Assembly (NCBI RefSeq): GCF_000428905.1
Contig: NZ_AUAV01000025.1
Location: 1 to 64,000, forward strand
From: Brumicola pallidula DSM 14239 = ACAM 615
GTDB taxonomy: Bacteria > Pseudomonadota > Gammaproteobacteria > Enterobacterales > Alteromonadaceae
Reading direction: 5' to 3'
Length of the DNA: 64,000 nt
Below the pieces are notes generated by a model. That model had not been told where the DNA came from. It worked only from the letters and a program-made list of their open reading frames with translations, and did no database searches. Positions 53,350 to 64,000 of this stretch are shown piece by piece. Numbering within the stretch: the first letter of the stretch is position 1; each line of letters starts with the position of its first letter. The position numbers and the translations under genes were made by a program.

Positions 53350-53562
53350 ATGCATGAAATGAACATGCTTATGCATTTTGTAAATTAAAGGTTAAATATT
53401 GCTTTCAAAACCTTAGTATTTTCGCGAGAATACCGATAATAAGAGAGATAGATAAGGTTAATCAAATCTGATGGCTCAATATTTGTTATCGAAAAACGAG
53501 TAGTAGCATCGGTTAACTTGCCTTAAATCAAACACACAAAAGACAACCTAACGAGAACGTAA

Positions 53563-56500
53563 ATGTCGGTAACAACCCTTCAACATTCTGTTTTACTTGA
53601 ACGTGTATTTTCCCTCATAGATGAAAAAGTGGACAACGGTGATGCCACGTTAATTCAAAAATTTGGACAATTGTTATACAAAAATATGTCGTTTGAAGAC
53701 ATTAATGGACGCAGTGATAGTGATCTGTATGGCGCAACATTAAGCTTATGGCAGCTGACACAGACATTCAAAGCGGATAGTCCGTGTATAAAAGTATTTA
53801 ATCCTGAAATTTCTAAACATGGCTGGCAGTCATCTCATACAATCATAGAAATTATCGTTAAGGATATGCCTTTTTTGGTCGACTCAGTTCGCATGGCGAT
53901 TAATAGATTTGGCTTTGCAGCGCATCTTTTACTGCATTCTCCAATGCACGTAACTCGTAATAAGGATAATAAAGTTACAGGCTTTGTCGATAGTAAGTCA
54001 AAGTCGACTAAAGACTCGTCAGAGACTGTTATTTTTATCGAAATAGATCGACAAGCGAAAAGGTCAGATATCGACAAACTACGAACTGAATTATTATCCG
54101 TAGTCGATGAGGTTTCTCTTTCTGTTTCTGATTGGCTGCCAATGAGAGAGAAGTTGGCTGAAATTACCAAAAACTTCGAAAAATCAAAATCAGTAGCCTC
54201 TTCAGCAATTAAGTCGCAAGGCAAGACATTCTTAAACTGGTTAAATGATCACAACTTCACCTTAATGGGCTATCGTTATTATCAAGTGAAAGCGATTGAG
54301 GGTGATCATCGTTGGATACCAGAGAATGATTCAAGCCTTGGATTAATGAAAAACTCGATAAACGACCGTCAACGAGTATTATCTAATTTGCCAACAACCG
54401 CAAGAGATGCAGCGTTAAGTGATAATCCGTTAATTCTAACCAAAACAAACAGCCGTGCGCGTGTCCACCGTCCAGCTTATATGGATTACGTTGGAATTAA
54501 AGAGTTTGATACCGAAGGGCATGTGACTGGCGAGCATCGGTTTTTAGGTTTGTATTCAGCTTCGTTTTACAATAGCAGTGCAACAGACTTACCTATGTTG
54601 CGTGAAAAAATTGACCGGATGTGTGAAATATCAGGTTTTGATAAAGGAACTCACGCGTATAAAGCATTTGTAAATATTGTTGAAACGTACCCGCGTGATG
54701 AACTTTTACAAACCTCAGATGAAGAACTTGCGCAAATTATAAAAGGCATTTTTCAAATGCAAGAACGAGGAATTTCTCGTTTATTTGTGCGTAAGGACGC
54801 TTTTGGTCGTTACTACTCTTGTTTAGTCTATGTGCCTAGAGAGCGCTACAATACTCTGTTACGAGAGGAAACTCAGGCATTGCTTAAGCGCTCGTTTAGG
54901 TCGGACGAGGAAGTTGAATTTAATACCTATTTCTCTGAATCAGTGTACGCACGTACGCATTACATCGTCCGCGTAAAAAATAATAATATGGAGTTTGATG
55001 TGAAAGAGATTGAAGATAATTTGATTGAGCTAACGAAGTCATGGCAAGACAAGTTAGCGGCTAAAATCACATCTGCATACGGTGAAGCTAAAGGTAAAGC
55101 AATCCAGAAAAAATATGTCAATGCATTTAATCGTAGCTATGCAGAATATAGCTTGCCAAGTGCTGCATTGGTCGATATTGAACGAATTGAATTATTATCT
55201 GACGACAACAAGCTGGATATGCTTTTTTACCGTCCTCAGGAACAAAGCGTCGAGAGTAACATTGTTAAACTCAAACTTTACCACGGACACGTGCCCATTC
55301 ATTTGAGTGATGTGCTACCAATGTTAGAAAACTTTGGACTACGGGTCATCGATGAAAGTCCTTTTCGGGTAACGAATGATGAGGGTAAAGTCAGTTGGAT
55401 AATGGACTTTACAATGCTGCATAAGAACGGTCAAAACTTCCATATGGAAAAAGTCCAAGAGCTTTTTCAAGATGCATTTACTAAAACGTGGAATAAGAGT
55501 CTTGAGGACGATGGTTTTAACCGATTGATCCTAAGCGCCGGCATTAGAGGTCGCAATGTCACTATATTGCGGGCATACGCAAAATATATGCGCCAAATTG
55601 GGACCTCATTTAGTATCGATTATATGGCTAATACACTCTCTAACTATCCGGATATTGCAACCGACGTAGTGAGTTTGTTTAGACTACTATTTTGTCCAAC
55701 TATCAAGCGAATGCCAAAAAAAGTAGAAGCGTTGAAAACTGAAATTTTGGCTAAGCTTGATAACGTATCGAACCTAGATGATGACCGCATAATCCGTCGC
55801 TATTTAGAGTTATTAAATGCCACAGTACGTACCAATTTCTATCAAAACGACAATGAAGGAAATGAGAAATCGTATATTTCATTTAAATTGTTGCCGAGCC
55901 AAATTAACGATATGCCACTACCAGTACCAAAATTTGAAATTTTTGTATATTCGCCGAGGGTAGAGGGCGTGCATTTGCGCGGGGGCAAAGTCGCCAGAGG
56001 TGGCTTACGTTGGTCAGATAGACAAGAAGATTTCAGAACTGAAATTTTGGGTTTAGTTAAAGCACAACAAGTAAAAAATACGGTCATCGTGCCTGTAGGC
56101 GCGAAGGGTGGATTTGTATGTAAAGCAATGCCCACTGAGGCCGACAGACCTACGATACAAGCAGAGGGGCAGGCGTGTTACAAAATATTTGTCCGCAGTT
56201 TACTAGATATCACTGATAATATTATTGAGGGTGTCGTTATCCCGCCAAAAGACGTTATAAGACTAGATGAGGATGACCCTTATTTGGTGGTTGCGGCTGA
56301 TAAAGGAACAGCAACTTTTTCTGATATTGCAAATGGAATTTCAGATGAATTTAGATTCTGGCTGGGAGATGCTTTCGCATCAGGCGGAAGTGTTGGTTAC
56401 GATCATAAGAAGATGGGTATTACAGCTCGCGGCGCTTGGGAATCAGTTAAACGTCATTTCCGTGAAATTGGTATTGATTGTCAAACCACTCCTTTCACCG

Positions 56501-58401
56501 TTGTGGGTGTTGGTGACATGGCCGGTGATGTTTTTGGAAATGGCATGCTGTTATCTGAAAAAACGCAAATTGTATGTGCGTTTAACCATCTGCATATATT
56601 CTTTGATCCAAACCCAGATGAAAAAGCCAGTTACAAAGAACGGCTTCGCTTGTTTGAAGATCCATCGCTGAGCTGGGATGATTACAACAGAAAGCTGATT
56701 TCAAAAGGTGGTGGTATATTCAAACGCTCTGTAAAAGCGATTCCGTTGTCATCGGAGATGAAAAAGTGCTTGGGTACTCGCCAAACTACGATGACGCCAA
56801 ATGAATTGATCCGCAACACCTTAAAAATGCCGGTTGATCTTATCTGGAATGGCGGAATTGGTACTTACGTCAAAAGTTCAAAAGAGTCACATACCGACGT
56901 TGGCGACAGAGCGAACGATACTACACGCGTCGACGGCAAAGATGTGAAAGCTAAAATTATAGGTGAGGGCGGTAATTTAGGTTTAACTCAACTCGGTCGT
57001 ATTGAATTAGCAGCAAATGGTGTTTTGGTTAACACTGACTTTATTGACAATGTGGGCGGTGTAGATTGCTCGGATAATGAAGTTAACATTAAGATTTTAT
57101 TAAATACCTTAGTCAATGCTGGCGATTTAACATTAAAACAGCGAAACGCATTGTTATATGAGATGACCGATGACGTCTCCGAAATTGTTATTCAAGATTG
57201 CTACCGCCAAACACAGTCAATTTCAATTACTCATTTGGCCGGTGTAAAACAACTCAAAGAACAACTACGCTTCATTCACGGTTTAGAGAAAGAAGGGCTG
57301 CTCAACAGAGAACTCGAGTTCATCCCTTCAGATGACGAAATTTCAGACCGAGTGATAACAGGACAAGGTCTCACAAGACCCGAACTTAGCGTACTAATCG
57401 CGTATGGTAAAATGGTATTAAAAGATAAGTTCAATATCCCACAAATTACCAACAATCCATATTACGATAAGTTGTTAGTTAATGCTTTCCCTCCGGTATT
57501 ACGAGAGAAGTATCATGCCCAAATGCAGGAGCATCCTCTTCGCAGTGAGATTATTGCGACTAAATTAACCAATGAAATGGTTAACGACATGGGCTTAAAT
57601 TTTGTTTATCGTTTACAAGAAGAGACGGGGGCCCTTGTTGAACAAGTTGCAGAAGCATACACAGTAGTAAAAGGTGTGTTAGACGTGTCCTCGCTATGGG
57701 AAAGTGTCGAGGCTCTGGATAATAAGATTGATGCCCAATTGCAATTAAATATATTAGACAAGATGCGCCGAATCTTACGTAGAACCTGTCGTTGGTATAT
57801 TCGCCACGGTGGTAAAACAAACAATATTGAAAAATCGATTAGTCGTTATAAGCCCGCTTTTAAGGCTGTGTCGGAAAATTTAGGTAGCTATTTGGTTGCT
57901 GCTGAGTTTGAAGAGGTTCAAGCTGATACAAAACGCTTAATTGAAGCAAAAGTACCTAAAGAGATTGCTTATCGAGTAGCGGGCTTAAGTAATATGTTTT
58001 CTAGTATGGACTTAGCTCAAATTGCTGAAACTGAGAATCGACCTGTTGAAGTCGTTGCGCGACTTTACTATCAATTGGGATCACGATTTGAGTTGCATTG
58101 GTTCTTAGAACAAATTAACCAACAATCAGTTTCAAACCATTGGCAAGCATTGGCGAGGGCTTCTTACAGAGAAGAACTTGATTGGCAGCAACGTTCATTA
58201 ACGACCGTTTTGTTGAACATTGAACCAGGTGAGACAGATGCGGATAAGATTCTGAACGACTGGTGTAAAGCAAATAAAGACGTGCTAAAGCGTTGGTATC
58301 ACATGATGGCAGAGTTTAAAACCTCAGATAATCACGAATTTGCTAAATTTTCTGTCGCATTAAGAGAATTGATGCTGTTAAGCGTGAAGGCAAACCATTA
58401 G
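53563..58401 (+). CDS. gdhB: NAD-specific glutamate dehydrogenase, large (about 180 kDa) class
   Basis: This 1612-residue enzyme converts glutamate to 2-oxoglutarate and ammonia with NAD+, usually in glutamate breakdown. It belongs to the long L-GDH class of Pseudomonas and Shewanella. The first 700 or so residues form ACT-like regulatory domains, then comes the catalytic core: GGLRWSDRQEDFRTE, the active-site Lys segment VPVGAKGGF near residue 845, and NAD-binding VVGVGDMAGDVFGNG near 985. A helical C-terminal domain follows. The start at ATG 53563 has GAGAACG upstream. A long leader from the preceding terminator suggests its own promoter. A terminator follows, isolating it from pyrD. Confidence 0.94.
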   Translation: MSVTTLQHSVLLERVFSLIDEKVDNGDATLIQKFGQLLYKNMSFEDINGRSDSDLYGATLSLWQLTQTFKADSPCIKVFNPEISKHGWQSSHTIIEIIVKDMPFLVDSVRMAINRFGFAAHLLLHSPMHVTRNKDNKVTGFVDSKSKSTKDSSETVIFIEIDRQAKRSDIDKLRTELLSVVDEVSLSVSDWLPMREKLAEITKNFEKSKSVASSAIKSQGKTFLNWLNDHNFTLMGYRYYQVKAIEGDHRWIPENDSSLGLMKNSINDRQRVLSNLPTTARDAALSDNPLILTKTNSRARVHRPAYMDYVGIKEFDTEGHVTGEHRFLGLYSASFYNSSATDLPMLREKIDRMCEISGFDKGTHAYKAFVNIVETYPRDELLQTSDEELAQIIKGIFQMQERGISRLFVRKDAFGRYYSCLVYVPRERYNTLLREETQALLKRSFRSDEEVEFNTYFSESVYARTHYIVRVKNNNMEFDVKEIEDNLIELTKSWQDKLAAKITSAYGEAKGKAIQKKYVNAFNRSYAEYSLPSAALVDIERIELLSDDNKLDMLFYRPQEQSVESNIVKLKLYHGHVPIHLSDVLPMLENFGLRVIDESPFRVTNDEGKVSWIMDFTMLHKNGQNFHMEKVQELFQDAFTKTWNKSLEDDGFNRLILSAGIRGRNVTILRAYAKYMRQIGTSFSIDYMANTLSNYPDIATDVVSLFRLLFCPTIKRMPKKVEALKTEILAKLDNVSNLDDDRIIRRYLELLNATVRTNFYQNDNEGNEKSYISFKLLPSQINDMPLPVPKFEIFVYSPRVEGVHLRGGKVARGGLRWSDRQEDFRTEILGLVKAQQVKNTVIVPVGAKGGFVCKAMPTEADRPTIQAEGQACYKIFVRSLLDITDNIIEGVVIPPKDVIRLDEDDPYLVVAADKGTATFSDIANGISDEFRFWLGDAFASGGSVGYDHKKMGITARGAWESVKRHFREIGIDCQTTPFTVVGVGDMAGDVFGNGMLLSEKTQIVCAFNHLHIFFDPNPDEKASYKERLRLFEDPSLSWDDYNRKLISKGGGIFKRSVKAIPLSSEMKKCLGTRQTTMTPNELIRNTLKMPVDLIWNGGIGTYVKSSKESHTDVGDRANDTTRVDGKDVKAKIIGEGGNLGLTQLGRIELAANGVLVNTDFIDNVGGVDCSDNEVNIKILLNTLVNAGDLTLKQRNALLYEMTDDVSEIVIQDCYRQTQSISITHLAGVKQLKEQLRFIHGLEKEGLLNRELEFIPSDDEISDRVITGQGLTRPELSVLIAYGKMVLKDKFNIPQITNNPYYDKLLVNAFPPVLREKYHAQMQEHPLRSEIIATKLTNEMVNDMGLNFVYRLQEETGALVEQVAEAYTVVKGVLDVSSLWESVEALDNKIDAQLQLNILDKMRRILRRTCRWYIRHGGKTNNIEKSISRYKPAFKAVSENLGSYLVAAEFEEVQADTKRLIEAKVPKEIAYRVAGLSNMFSSMDLAQIAETENRPVEVVARLYYQLGSRFELHWFLEQINQQSVSNHWQALARASYREELDWQQRSLTTVLLNIEPGETDADKILNDWCKANKDVLKRWYHMMAEFKTSDNHEFAKFSVALRELMLLSVKANH

Positions 58402-58420
58402 AATATACCCGTTTGCAAAT

Positions 58421-58446
58421 AGCCCTGCTTCGCGGGGCTTTTTTTA
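58421..58446 (+). terminator. Rho-independent terminator after gdhB
   Basis: AGCCCTGC (58421-58428) pairs with GCGGGGCT (one G-U) around TTC and is followed by seven T. It lies 19 bp after the gdhB stop. Confidence 0.9.
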
Positions 58447-58459
58447 GTTTGGGGAAACA

Positions 58460-59464
58460 GTGTATTCTTTTGTTCAAAAATTTTTATTAAATCGTGATCC
58501 TGAATGGAGCCACGACGCAACTATTGCTTTTCTTAAGCGTTCTCAACGTAATTTTATGTCAGGTTTTTATGCACAAAAACTGCCTGACAAACCGGTGAAT
58601 TGCTTAGGAATGATATTCAAGAATCCGGTTGGCTTGGCTGCAGGGTTAGATAAAAACGGTGAGTGCATCGATGCGTTCGCCGCTATGGGTTTTGGTTTCA
58701 TCGAAGTTGGTACTGTAACCCCAAAACCTCAGTCAGGTAACGAAAAACCTCGCTTATTCAGGCTTGCAGAACACAACGCAATTATCAATCGAATGGGTTT
58801 TAATAATAAAGGTGTCGATTATTTGGTCGATCAGGTCAAAAAGATGAAGTACAACGGCATCTTAGGCATAAATATTGGTAAAAATAAAACCACCCCAGAC
58901 GAAAATGCCTTAGACGATTATTTATATTGTTTGAATAAAGTATATGGTTTTGCTTCATATATTACAGTCAATATTTCTTCTCCAAACACTCCCGGTTTGC
59001 GTAATCTGCAATATGGAGAAGCACTTGACAGTTTATTAGCAGGATTAAAACACAGACAATTAGCGCTTGAAATCGAACATAAAAAGTATGTGCCAATATT
59101 GATAAAAATTGCACCGGACCTAAGCGATGATGAAGTTAAATCGATTGCTGCTTCATTAATAAATTCAAAAATGGATGGCGTTATTGCGACCAATACAACA
59201 ATCGACCGTGAGCTGGTTAAAGGTCATCCGCATGCTAACGAGGCGGGCGGTTTGAGTGGCGAAGTACTGACTGAAAAAAGTCTCGCTATGACAAAAATAT
59301 TAGCCAAAGCGCTCGATGGAAAAATACCAATTATCGGTGTGGGCGGCATTAGTAGTCCACATGATGTAAAATTACGAATTCAAGCAGGAGCTACATTAGT
59401 TCAAGTTTATTCATCTTTCATTTATCAAGGTCCACCACTTATAAAGGAGCTTGTTAATGCATAA
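58460..59464 (+). CDS. pyrD: Dihydroorotate dehydrogenase (quinone), class 2
   Basis: This 334-residue membrane-associated FMN enzyme oxidises dihydroorotate to orotate in pyrimidine synthesis and passes electrons to quinone. It starts at GTG 58460 ([15 protein letters not shown], like E. coli PyrD) behind GGGGA. The N-terminal helices bind quinone. [11 protein letters not shown] and [12 protein letters not shown] mark the FMN barrel, and the catalytic Ser is in [17 protein letters not shown] closes the phosphate site. Its last eight bases overlap the start of rlmKL. Only 14 bases separate its start from the gdhB terminator, so any promoter must lie upstream or within the gdhB end. Confidence 0.95.
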   Translation: MYSFVQKFLLNRDPEWSHDATIAFLKRSQRNFMSGFYAQKLPDKPVNCLGMIFKNPVGLAAGLDKNGECIDAFAAMGFGFIEVGTVTPKPQSGNEKPRLFRLAEHNAIINRMGFNNKGVDYLVDQVKKMKYNGILGINIGKNKTTPDENALDDYLYCLNKVYGFASYITVNISSPNTPGLRNLQYGEALDSLLAGLKHRQLALEIEHKKYVPILIKIAPDLSDDEVKSIAASLINSKMDGVIATNTTIDRELVKGHPHANEAGGLSGEVLTEKSLAMTKILAKALDGKIPIIGVGGISSPHDVKLRIQAGATLVQVYSSFIYQGPPLIKELVNA

Positions 59465-61691
59465 GCTAATTGTAACGACGTCTAAAGGATTAGATGAACT
59501 ACTCAAAACAGAAGTTGAGCAAATACTTAATCAGTTTAATCTTGCCCCTGCCATCGCTGATACTGCACATAGCGAGGATTCAGAGGATAGCCCTGGTGAC
59601 TACGAATTACCTACCTTGCAACTGCAACCTGGTCAGGTATCGTTTACAGGAACCTTAAAAGATGCGTATCAATTATGCCTGCATTCAAGATTGGCTAACA
59701 GAGTGTTACTGGTTGTCGCCGAGGGCAAAGTAAACAGCGCTGAAGAATTATATGACGTTGCTAAAGAAGCTGATTGGCCGTCACAATTTGATGCTTACGT
59801 TCCCTTCATGATCCAGTTTAACGGCACTAACAATGCAATTAATAACAGTCAGTTTGGTGCACTCAAAGTAAAAGATGCCATTGTTGATCAATTCCAAGAA
59901 GAGGGACATGAACGTCCATCAGTAGATAAACTCAAGCCCGGTATTGTTATTCAAGCTAGGTTGCGACGCGATAACCTGCATTTGTGTATCGATCTTTCTG
60001 GTGGCAGTTTACATAAAAGAGGTTATCGTACTGGTGCTGGTGAAGCGCCACTGAAGGAACACGTCGCTGCGGGTATTTTAATGCGCAGTGGCTGGGCCCA
60101 AAATAAAAACAGCGTGCTCTTGGATCCAATGTGTGGTTCGGGAACTATTCCGATTGAAGCTGCAATGATGGCTGCCAACATACCGCCAAATTTAGCTAAA
60201 GAAACATGGGGATTTGAACATTGGAATCAGCATGAGCCAAGCATATTTGATGGCGTTGTAGAACAAGCCAAAAAGCATATAACAGTGCCTAGTGCGCCTA
60301 TTTACGCTTATGATTTAAGTACTACCTTAGTTGAACTGGCAGAGCAAAATGCTGTGAGGGCAGGCGTTGCAGATTATATTACATTTAAACAATGTGATGT
60401 ATTGGACGCCGTTGTTATTGACGCAACTGACGGTAAGTTAGCTGCAGGTAACAATGCGAGTGAAACAGTGACTAGTCAGACTGACAGTAAAGGCTATATC
60501 GTTTCTAATCCACCTTATGGTGAGCGACTTGGTGAATACACCTCATTGCTACCATTATTTGATAAGCTAGGACATCATTTTAAAAAACATTTTGCTTTTT
60601 GGCATGTGTCCTTATTAAGTTCAAATCAAGACCTGCTTAAAGCATTAAAGCTTAGATATACCAAAAGTTATAAACTAATGAACGGTAAACTTGAGTGTGT
60701 GCTTGTAAATTACCATATTAGTGGTCAAAATCTTGAAATATTCGATAGTCAAACGGATGAAAATCATGAATTTGCTAACCGTTTGCGAAAGAATTTAAAA
60801 AGACTGAAACCTTGGTTAAAACGCAGTAACACCAACGCTTATCGTGTTTATGACGCCGACTTACCACACTACAACGTTGCCATAGATATATACAATGATT
60901 GGGTCGTGGTTCAAGAGTATGCAGCGCCTAAGGATGTTCCAGAGGAAAAAGCAAAACAACGTCTGCAAGAAGCGCTTATTCATATTCCTAAAGTAATGGG
61001 TATTCCATCAAATAAAATGTCTGTCAAAGTTCGACGTCAAAACAAAGGTAAAGAACAATATGAAAAAGTGGCTCAAAAAGGGCAGCGAGTTATTGTTCAG
61101 GAACACGATGCACAGTTTTATATTAATCCAACAGACTACTTAGATGTGGGTTTGTTTTTAGATCATCGTGATACTAGGTTGATGTTTAAACAACGATGTG
61201 CAAACAAAGATGTTCTTAACTTATTCGGTTATACTGGCAGCGTGTCAGTGCATGCGGCGCAAGCAAAAGCGAAAAGTGTCACAACCGTTGATATGTCAAA
61301 TACTTATTTAGATTGGGCAAGAGACAACTTTGCATTAAACAAACTCAACGGTTCATTCCAGTTTGTGCAAGAAGATTGTTTAAAATGGTTAACTAGACAG
61401 CATGCTAAATATGATTTGATGTTTATTGACCCACCGTCGTTTTCAAATTCTAAACGGATGGACGATACTTGGGACGTACAACGGGACCATGTTAGCTTGT
61501 TAACTGATGCTAAAGATTGCTTAAAAACAGATGGAGAAATCTTTTTTAGTACTAATTTACGTCAATTTAAATTAGATCAGGCAGCTGTTGAGGAACTCGG
61601 GTTTACAATAGAAGATATTACCCAAAAGTCGATCCCAGAAGATTTTAAACGTAATCAAAAAATTCATAAGTGTTGGATATTGACCTTGTGA
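59457..61691 (+). CDS. rlmL: Bifunctional 23S rRNA methyltransferase RlmKL
   Basis: From ATG 59457 (AAGGAG seven bases upstream) this protein has 744 residues and fuses two SAM methyltransferases. The N-terminal part has a THUMP domain and the m2G2445 module with [10 protein letters not shown]. The C-terminal part is the RlmK module for m7G2069 with [13 protein letters not shown]. It exceeds the E. coli protein (702) because of inserts, including a Ser/Glu/Asp-rich loop near residues 30-45 and another near 340. It overlaps pyrD at its start and the next gene at its stop (TTGTGA). Confidence 0.94.
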   Translation: MHKLIVTTSKGLDELLKTEVEQILNQFNLAPAIADTAHSEDSEDSPGDYELPTLQLQPGQVSFTGTLKDAYQLCLHSRLANRVLLVVAEGKVNSAEELYDVAKEADWPSQFDAYVPFMIQFNGTNNAINNSQFGALKVKDAIVDQFQEEGHERPSVDKLKPGIVIQARLRRDNLHLCIDLSGGSLHKRGYRTGAGEAPLKEHVAAGILMRSGWAQNKNSVLLDPMCGSGTIPIEAAMMAANIPPNLAKETWGFEHWNQHEPSIFDGVVEQAKKHITVPSAPIYAYDLSTTLVELAEQNAVRAGVADYITFKQCDVLDAVVIDATDGKLAAGNNASETVTSQTDSKGYIVSNPPYGERLGEYTSLLPLFDKLGHHFKKHFAFWHVSLLSSNQDLLKALKLRYTKSYKLMNGKLECVLVNYHISGQNLEIFDSQTDENHEFANRLRKNLKRLKPWLKRSNTNAYRVYDADLPHYNVAIDIYNDWVVVQEYAAPKDVPEEKAKQRLQEALIHIPKVMGIPSNKMSVKVRRQNKGKEQYEKVAQKGQRVIVQEHDAQFYINPTDYLDVGLFLDHRDTRLMFKQRCANKDVLNLFGYTGSVSVHAAQAKAKSVTTVDMSNTYLDWARDNFALNKLNGSFQFVQEDCLKWLTRQHAKYDLMFIDPPSFSNSKRMDDTWDVQRDHVSLLTDAKDCLKTDGEIFFSTNLRQFKLDQAAVEELGFTIEDITQKSIPEDFKRNQKIHKCWILTL

Positions 61692-61978
61692 AATTAATTT
61701 TATATACCGGACCAAATTGTTCTTTGTGTGATTTAGCGTTCGATATTGTCGAGCAATTTAATGCGCTACAGCCAAAGGCAACGAGTGAGTCTACTTTCCA
61801 ACTTAGTCCATCAGGTAGTCAATTTGAACACGTTGAACTAGAAACAATCAATATTAGAGATTCTGCGGATTTGTATCATTTATACGCCGTTAGAATTCCT
61901 GTATTGAAGAAAACGGATGATGAATCCGAACTAGGTTGGCCATTTACACTTGAAGATTTAATTGAGTTTTTACAATGA
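61688..61978 (+). CDS. Glutaredoxin-like thioredoxin-fold protein (DUF836 type)
   Basis: This small protein has 96 residues when started at GTG 61688, inside the rlmKL stop; an upstream GTG at 61670 would overlap far more. It opens [17 protein letters not shown] with a CxxC redox pair at about residues 10-13 and has the cis-Pro region RIPVLKK. The C-terminal helix is WPFTLEDLIEFL. It matches short glutaredoxin-like proteins often found between rlmKL and uup in this lineage. Its stop overlaps the uup start (ATGA). Redox partner unknown. Confidence 0.85.
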   Translation: MKLILYTGPNCSLCDLAFDIVEQFNALQPKATSESTFQLSPSGSQFEHVELETINIRDSADLYHLYAVRIPVLKKTDDESELGWPFTLEDLIEFLQ

Positions 61979-63906
61979 ATTTAATGCAACTAAAAAATGC
62001 CTCTATTTTATTTGGGCAACCACCATTATTAGACAAGATCGCTTTAAATATACAAAGCGGCGAGCGAGTCTGTGTGGTTGGTCGCAACGGTAGTGGAAAA
62101 TCTACCCTTCTAAAAGTGATCGCAGGTGAAACGAAATTAGACGAAGGGCAAATGATACTGCCAACAGGGACGGTAGTATCAAGATTACCGCAGGATCCAC
62201 CGCAAGATATTAGCGGTGATATATTTGATTATGTTGCTGAAGGTTTAGAAGATGTCGCGCAAATACTAAAAGACTATCACCACATAATCAATATTATTGG
62301 TGGCGATCCGAGCGAGAAAAATCTTAATCGAATGCAAGAATTGCAAGAGCAATTAGATTCGAGAAACGCATGGCAGTTTGAACAGCGCATAAGTAATGTA
62401 CTGACTCAACTTCAGCTAGAACCAGACCAGATGTTATCAGAATTATCAGGTGGTTGGAGAAGAAAGGCGGCATTAGCAAGAGCGTTAGTGAGTGAACCGG
62501 ATCTTCTATTATTGGATGAGCCAACTAACCACCTTGATATCGATATGGTGCAGTGGTTAGAAAAAGCACTACTTAATTATAACGGCGCAATCATATTTAT
62601 TAGCCATGACAGGGCGTTTATACGTAAGTTAGCCACGCGTATAGTAGATATAGATCGCGGCCAAGTAGTCAGTTACCCCGGGAATTACGAAACTTATTTA
62701 GAGCAAAAAGCGCACGATTTAGAAGTTGAGCAGACCAGCAACCGCGAGTTTGACAAAAAACTGGCCAAAGAAGAAGTTTGGATAAGACAAGGTATTAAAG
62801 CCAGACGAACCAGAAATGAAGGTCGAGTTAGAGCGCTTAAAGCACTCAGAGATGAATACAGTTCGCGTCGAAACGTCACTGGCAATGCGGTTATAAACCG
62901 AAATGCGGGCGGAAAATCAGGTAAGCGTATTTTTGAAACTGACGGGTTATTCTTTAATTTTGAAGACAAGCTATTGGTCGAAAATCTAAATCTACTTATT
63001 ACGCGCGGTGAAAAAATTGCATTAATTGGTGGCAACGGTTGTGGTAAAAGTACACTAATTAAGCTGTTACTCGGTGAGTTAGAAGCAAGTCAGGGTGACA
63101 TATTCAGAGGAACCAATATAGAGGTTGCTTACTTTGATCAACATCGTACTGCGCTAGACCTCGATAAGTCAGTGATTGATGTCATCGCGGACGGTAAAAG
63201 AGAAGTTACGATCAACGGTAATACACGCCATGTTATGGGGTATTTACAAGATTATTTGTTTTCGCCTGAGCATGTAAATGCCCCTGTATCTACTTTATCG
63301 GGTGGTGAAAGAAATAGATTAGTGTTGGCAAAACTCATGTTAAAACCCAGCAACTTGCTGGTACTCGATGAACCAACTAACGATCTGGATGTCGAAACCC
63401 TCGAATTACTGGAATCCCTATTAGTAGATTATGAGGGAACCGTATTATTGGTAAGCCATGATAGAGAATTTGTTGATAACGTAGTGACTTCAAGCTTAGT
63501 TTTTGAAGGAAACGGAATTATTAAACAATTCGTTGGCGGTTATACTGATATGCGAAATTGGTACGATGAAAAAGCACTATCAGAGAAAAAAATGAACGAA
63601 GGCGTTGTAATGCGGACTAAAAACAACGTAGAGCGAGAAAAGCCGGTGACTAGTGCTTCTACTGGAAGCCACAAAAAGCTATCATACAAAGATAATAAAG
63701 AACTCGAAGATTTACCTAAAAAAATTGAAAAAATGGAAGATGAACAAAAAGGATTACAACTGCAAGTTAGTACATCTGATTTTTATCAGAAAGGTGCCGA
63801 TGTAACCCAACCCGTTCTGGATAAGTTAGCAACCATTGAGCAATTATTGTCAGTCGCTTATAAGCGCTGGGATGAATTAGAAAGTTTACAAAATAACAAG
63901 CAGTAA
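61975..63906 (+). CDS. uup: ABC-F ATPase Uup
   Basis: This 643-residue soluble ABC-F protein has two ATPase domains: Walker A GRNGSGKST and signature LSGGWRRKAALARAL in the first, and GGNGCGKST and LSGGERNRLVLAKL in the second. The linker between them (about 240-300) is helical and charged. A C-terminal coiled-coil extension (about 570-643) is characteristic of Uup and binds DNA or ribosomes. Uup affects precise transposon excision and ribosome function. It starts within the preceding stop (ATGA), so rlmKL, the glutaredoxin-like gene and uup form one coupled unit. Confidence 0.94.
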   Translation: MNLMQLKNASILFGQPPLLDKIALNIQSGERVCVVGRNGSGKSTLLKVIAGETKLDEGQMILPTGTVVSRLPQDPPQDISGDIFDYVAEGLEDVAQILKDYHHIINIIGGDPSEKNLNRMQELQEQLDSRNAWQFEQRISNVLTQLQLEPDQMLSELSGGWRRKAALARALVSEPDLLLLDEPTNHLDIDMVQWLEKALLNYNGAIIFISHDRAFIRKLATRIVDIDRGQVVSYPGNYETYLEQKAHDLEVEQTSNREFDKKLAKEEVWIRQGIKARRTRNEGRVRALKALRDEYSSRRNVTGNAVINRNAGGKSGKRIFETDGLFFNFEDKLLVENLNLLITRGEKIALIGGNGCGKSTLIKLLLGELEASQGDIFRGTNIEVAYFDQHRTALDLDKSVIDVIADGKREVTINGNTRHVMGYLQDYLFSPEHVNAPVSTLSGGERNRLVLAKLMLKPSNLLVLDEPTNDLDVETLELLESLLVDYEGTVLLVSHDREFVDNVVTSSLVFEGNGIIKQFVGGYTDMRNWYDEKALSEKKMNEGVVMRTKNNVEREKPVTSASTGSHKKLSYKDNKELEDLPKKIEKMEDEQKGLQLQVSTSDFYQKGADVTQPVLDKLATIEQLLSVAYKRWDELESLQNNKQ

Positions 63907-63917
63907 CAGGATAATTA

Positions 63918-64000
63918 ATGAAATTTACTCGATTGGCGTCAGCAGTGTTACTTTGCACTGCATCGCTCCCAATTTTAGCCGCATCATATACAGTCACTGA
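63918..64000 (+). CDS. Exported protein, 5' end only
   Basis: An ATG at 63918, ten bases after CAGG, opens a frame that remains open to the window end (about 27 codons). It encodes a signal peptide (KFTRLASAVLLCTASLPILA) and then the first mature residues. In Vibrio and related genera I recall a DUF3466 protein gene after uup, which would fit, but the visible part is not diagnostic. Confidence 0.6.
   Translation, partial: MKFTRLASAVLLCTASLPILAASYTVT

Overview
The window looks like chromosomal DNA of a marine gammaproteobacterium of the Alteromonadales type (Colwellia, Thalassotalea or Shewanella-like). The basis is moderate-to-low GC, proteins most like that group, a rhombosortase with a GlyGly-CTERM protease, and the block msrC-proQ-prc-pepN-gdhB-pyrD-rlmKL-uup, whose order I recall from that order (from memory, not searched). 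No tRNA, rRNA, CRISPR array or intact prophage was seen.

Region 1 (1-13 kb) is accessory-like. It begins with the 3' end of a group II intron, then an exported glutathione peroxidase and an S9 peptidase lipoprotein carrying a 12-bp tandem repeat. Next comes a stretch of gene decay: a receptor-like gene tail, a phage-type lysozyme with an in-frame TGA, and a hidden minus-strand gene split by an in-frame TAA. A diguanylate cyclase lies among them. A 1471-residue Ig-like repeat lipoprotein, partly built from four 507-bp copies, and a rhombosortase follow.

Region 2 (13-26 kb) holds metabolic and stress genes on both strands: a crotonase, gamma-glutamyltranspeptidase, a small lipoprotein, cysK with a set of hairpins behind it, a MoxR/VWA pair, rluF, a MATE exporter, and a large secreted subtilase. 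The subtilase ends in a GlyGly-CTERM tail and is the natural substrate candidate for the rhombosortase 9 kb away.

Region 3 (26.6-64 kb) has every recognised protein gene on the plus strand, divided by clear Rho-independent terminators. It contains a branched-chain 2-oxoacid dehydrogenase operon (E1a, E1b, E2, no E3); rlmJ overlapping an unusual Ser/Thr kinase; tesB and a gamma-carbonic-anhydrase-like protein; a Gate-domain membrane protein; msrC, an acidic small protein, proQ and prc; two Na+-type transporters; pepN; a DUF2835 protein; a four-gene DUF1302/DUF1329/YCF48/RND cassette; NAD-glutamate dehydrogenase; and pyrD, rlmKL, a glutaredoxin-like gene and uup. The only minus-strand signal is a candidate small RNA with its own terminator near 34.8 kb.

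The least characterised candidates are the DUF1302/DUF1329/YCF48/RND cassette (a possible envelope-spanning transport system), the kinase with an unassigned C-terminal half, the candidate small RNA, and the decay cluster at 4-7 kb. All functions are inferred from sequence features; no database search was run.
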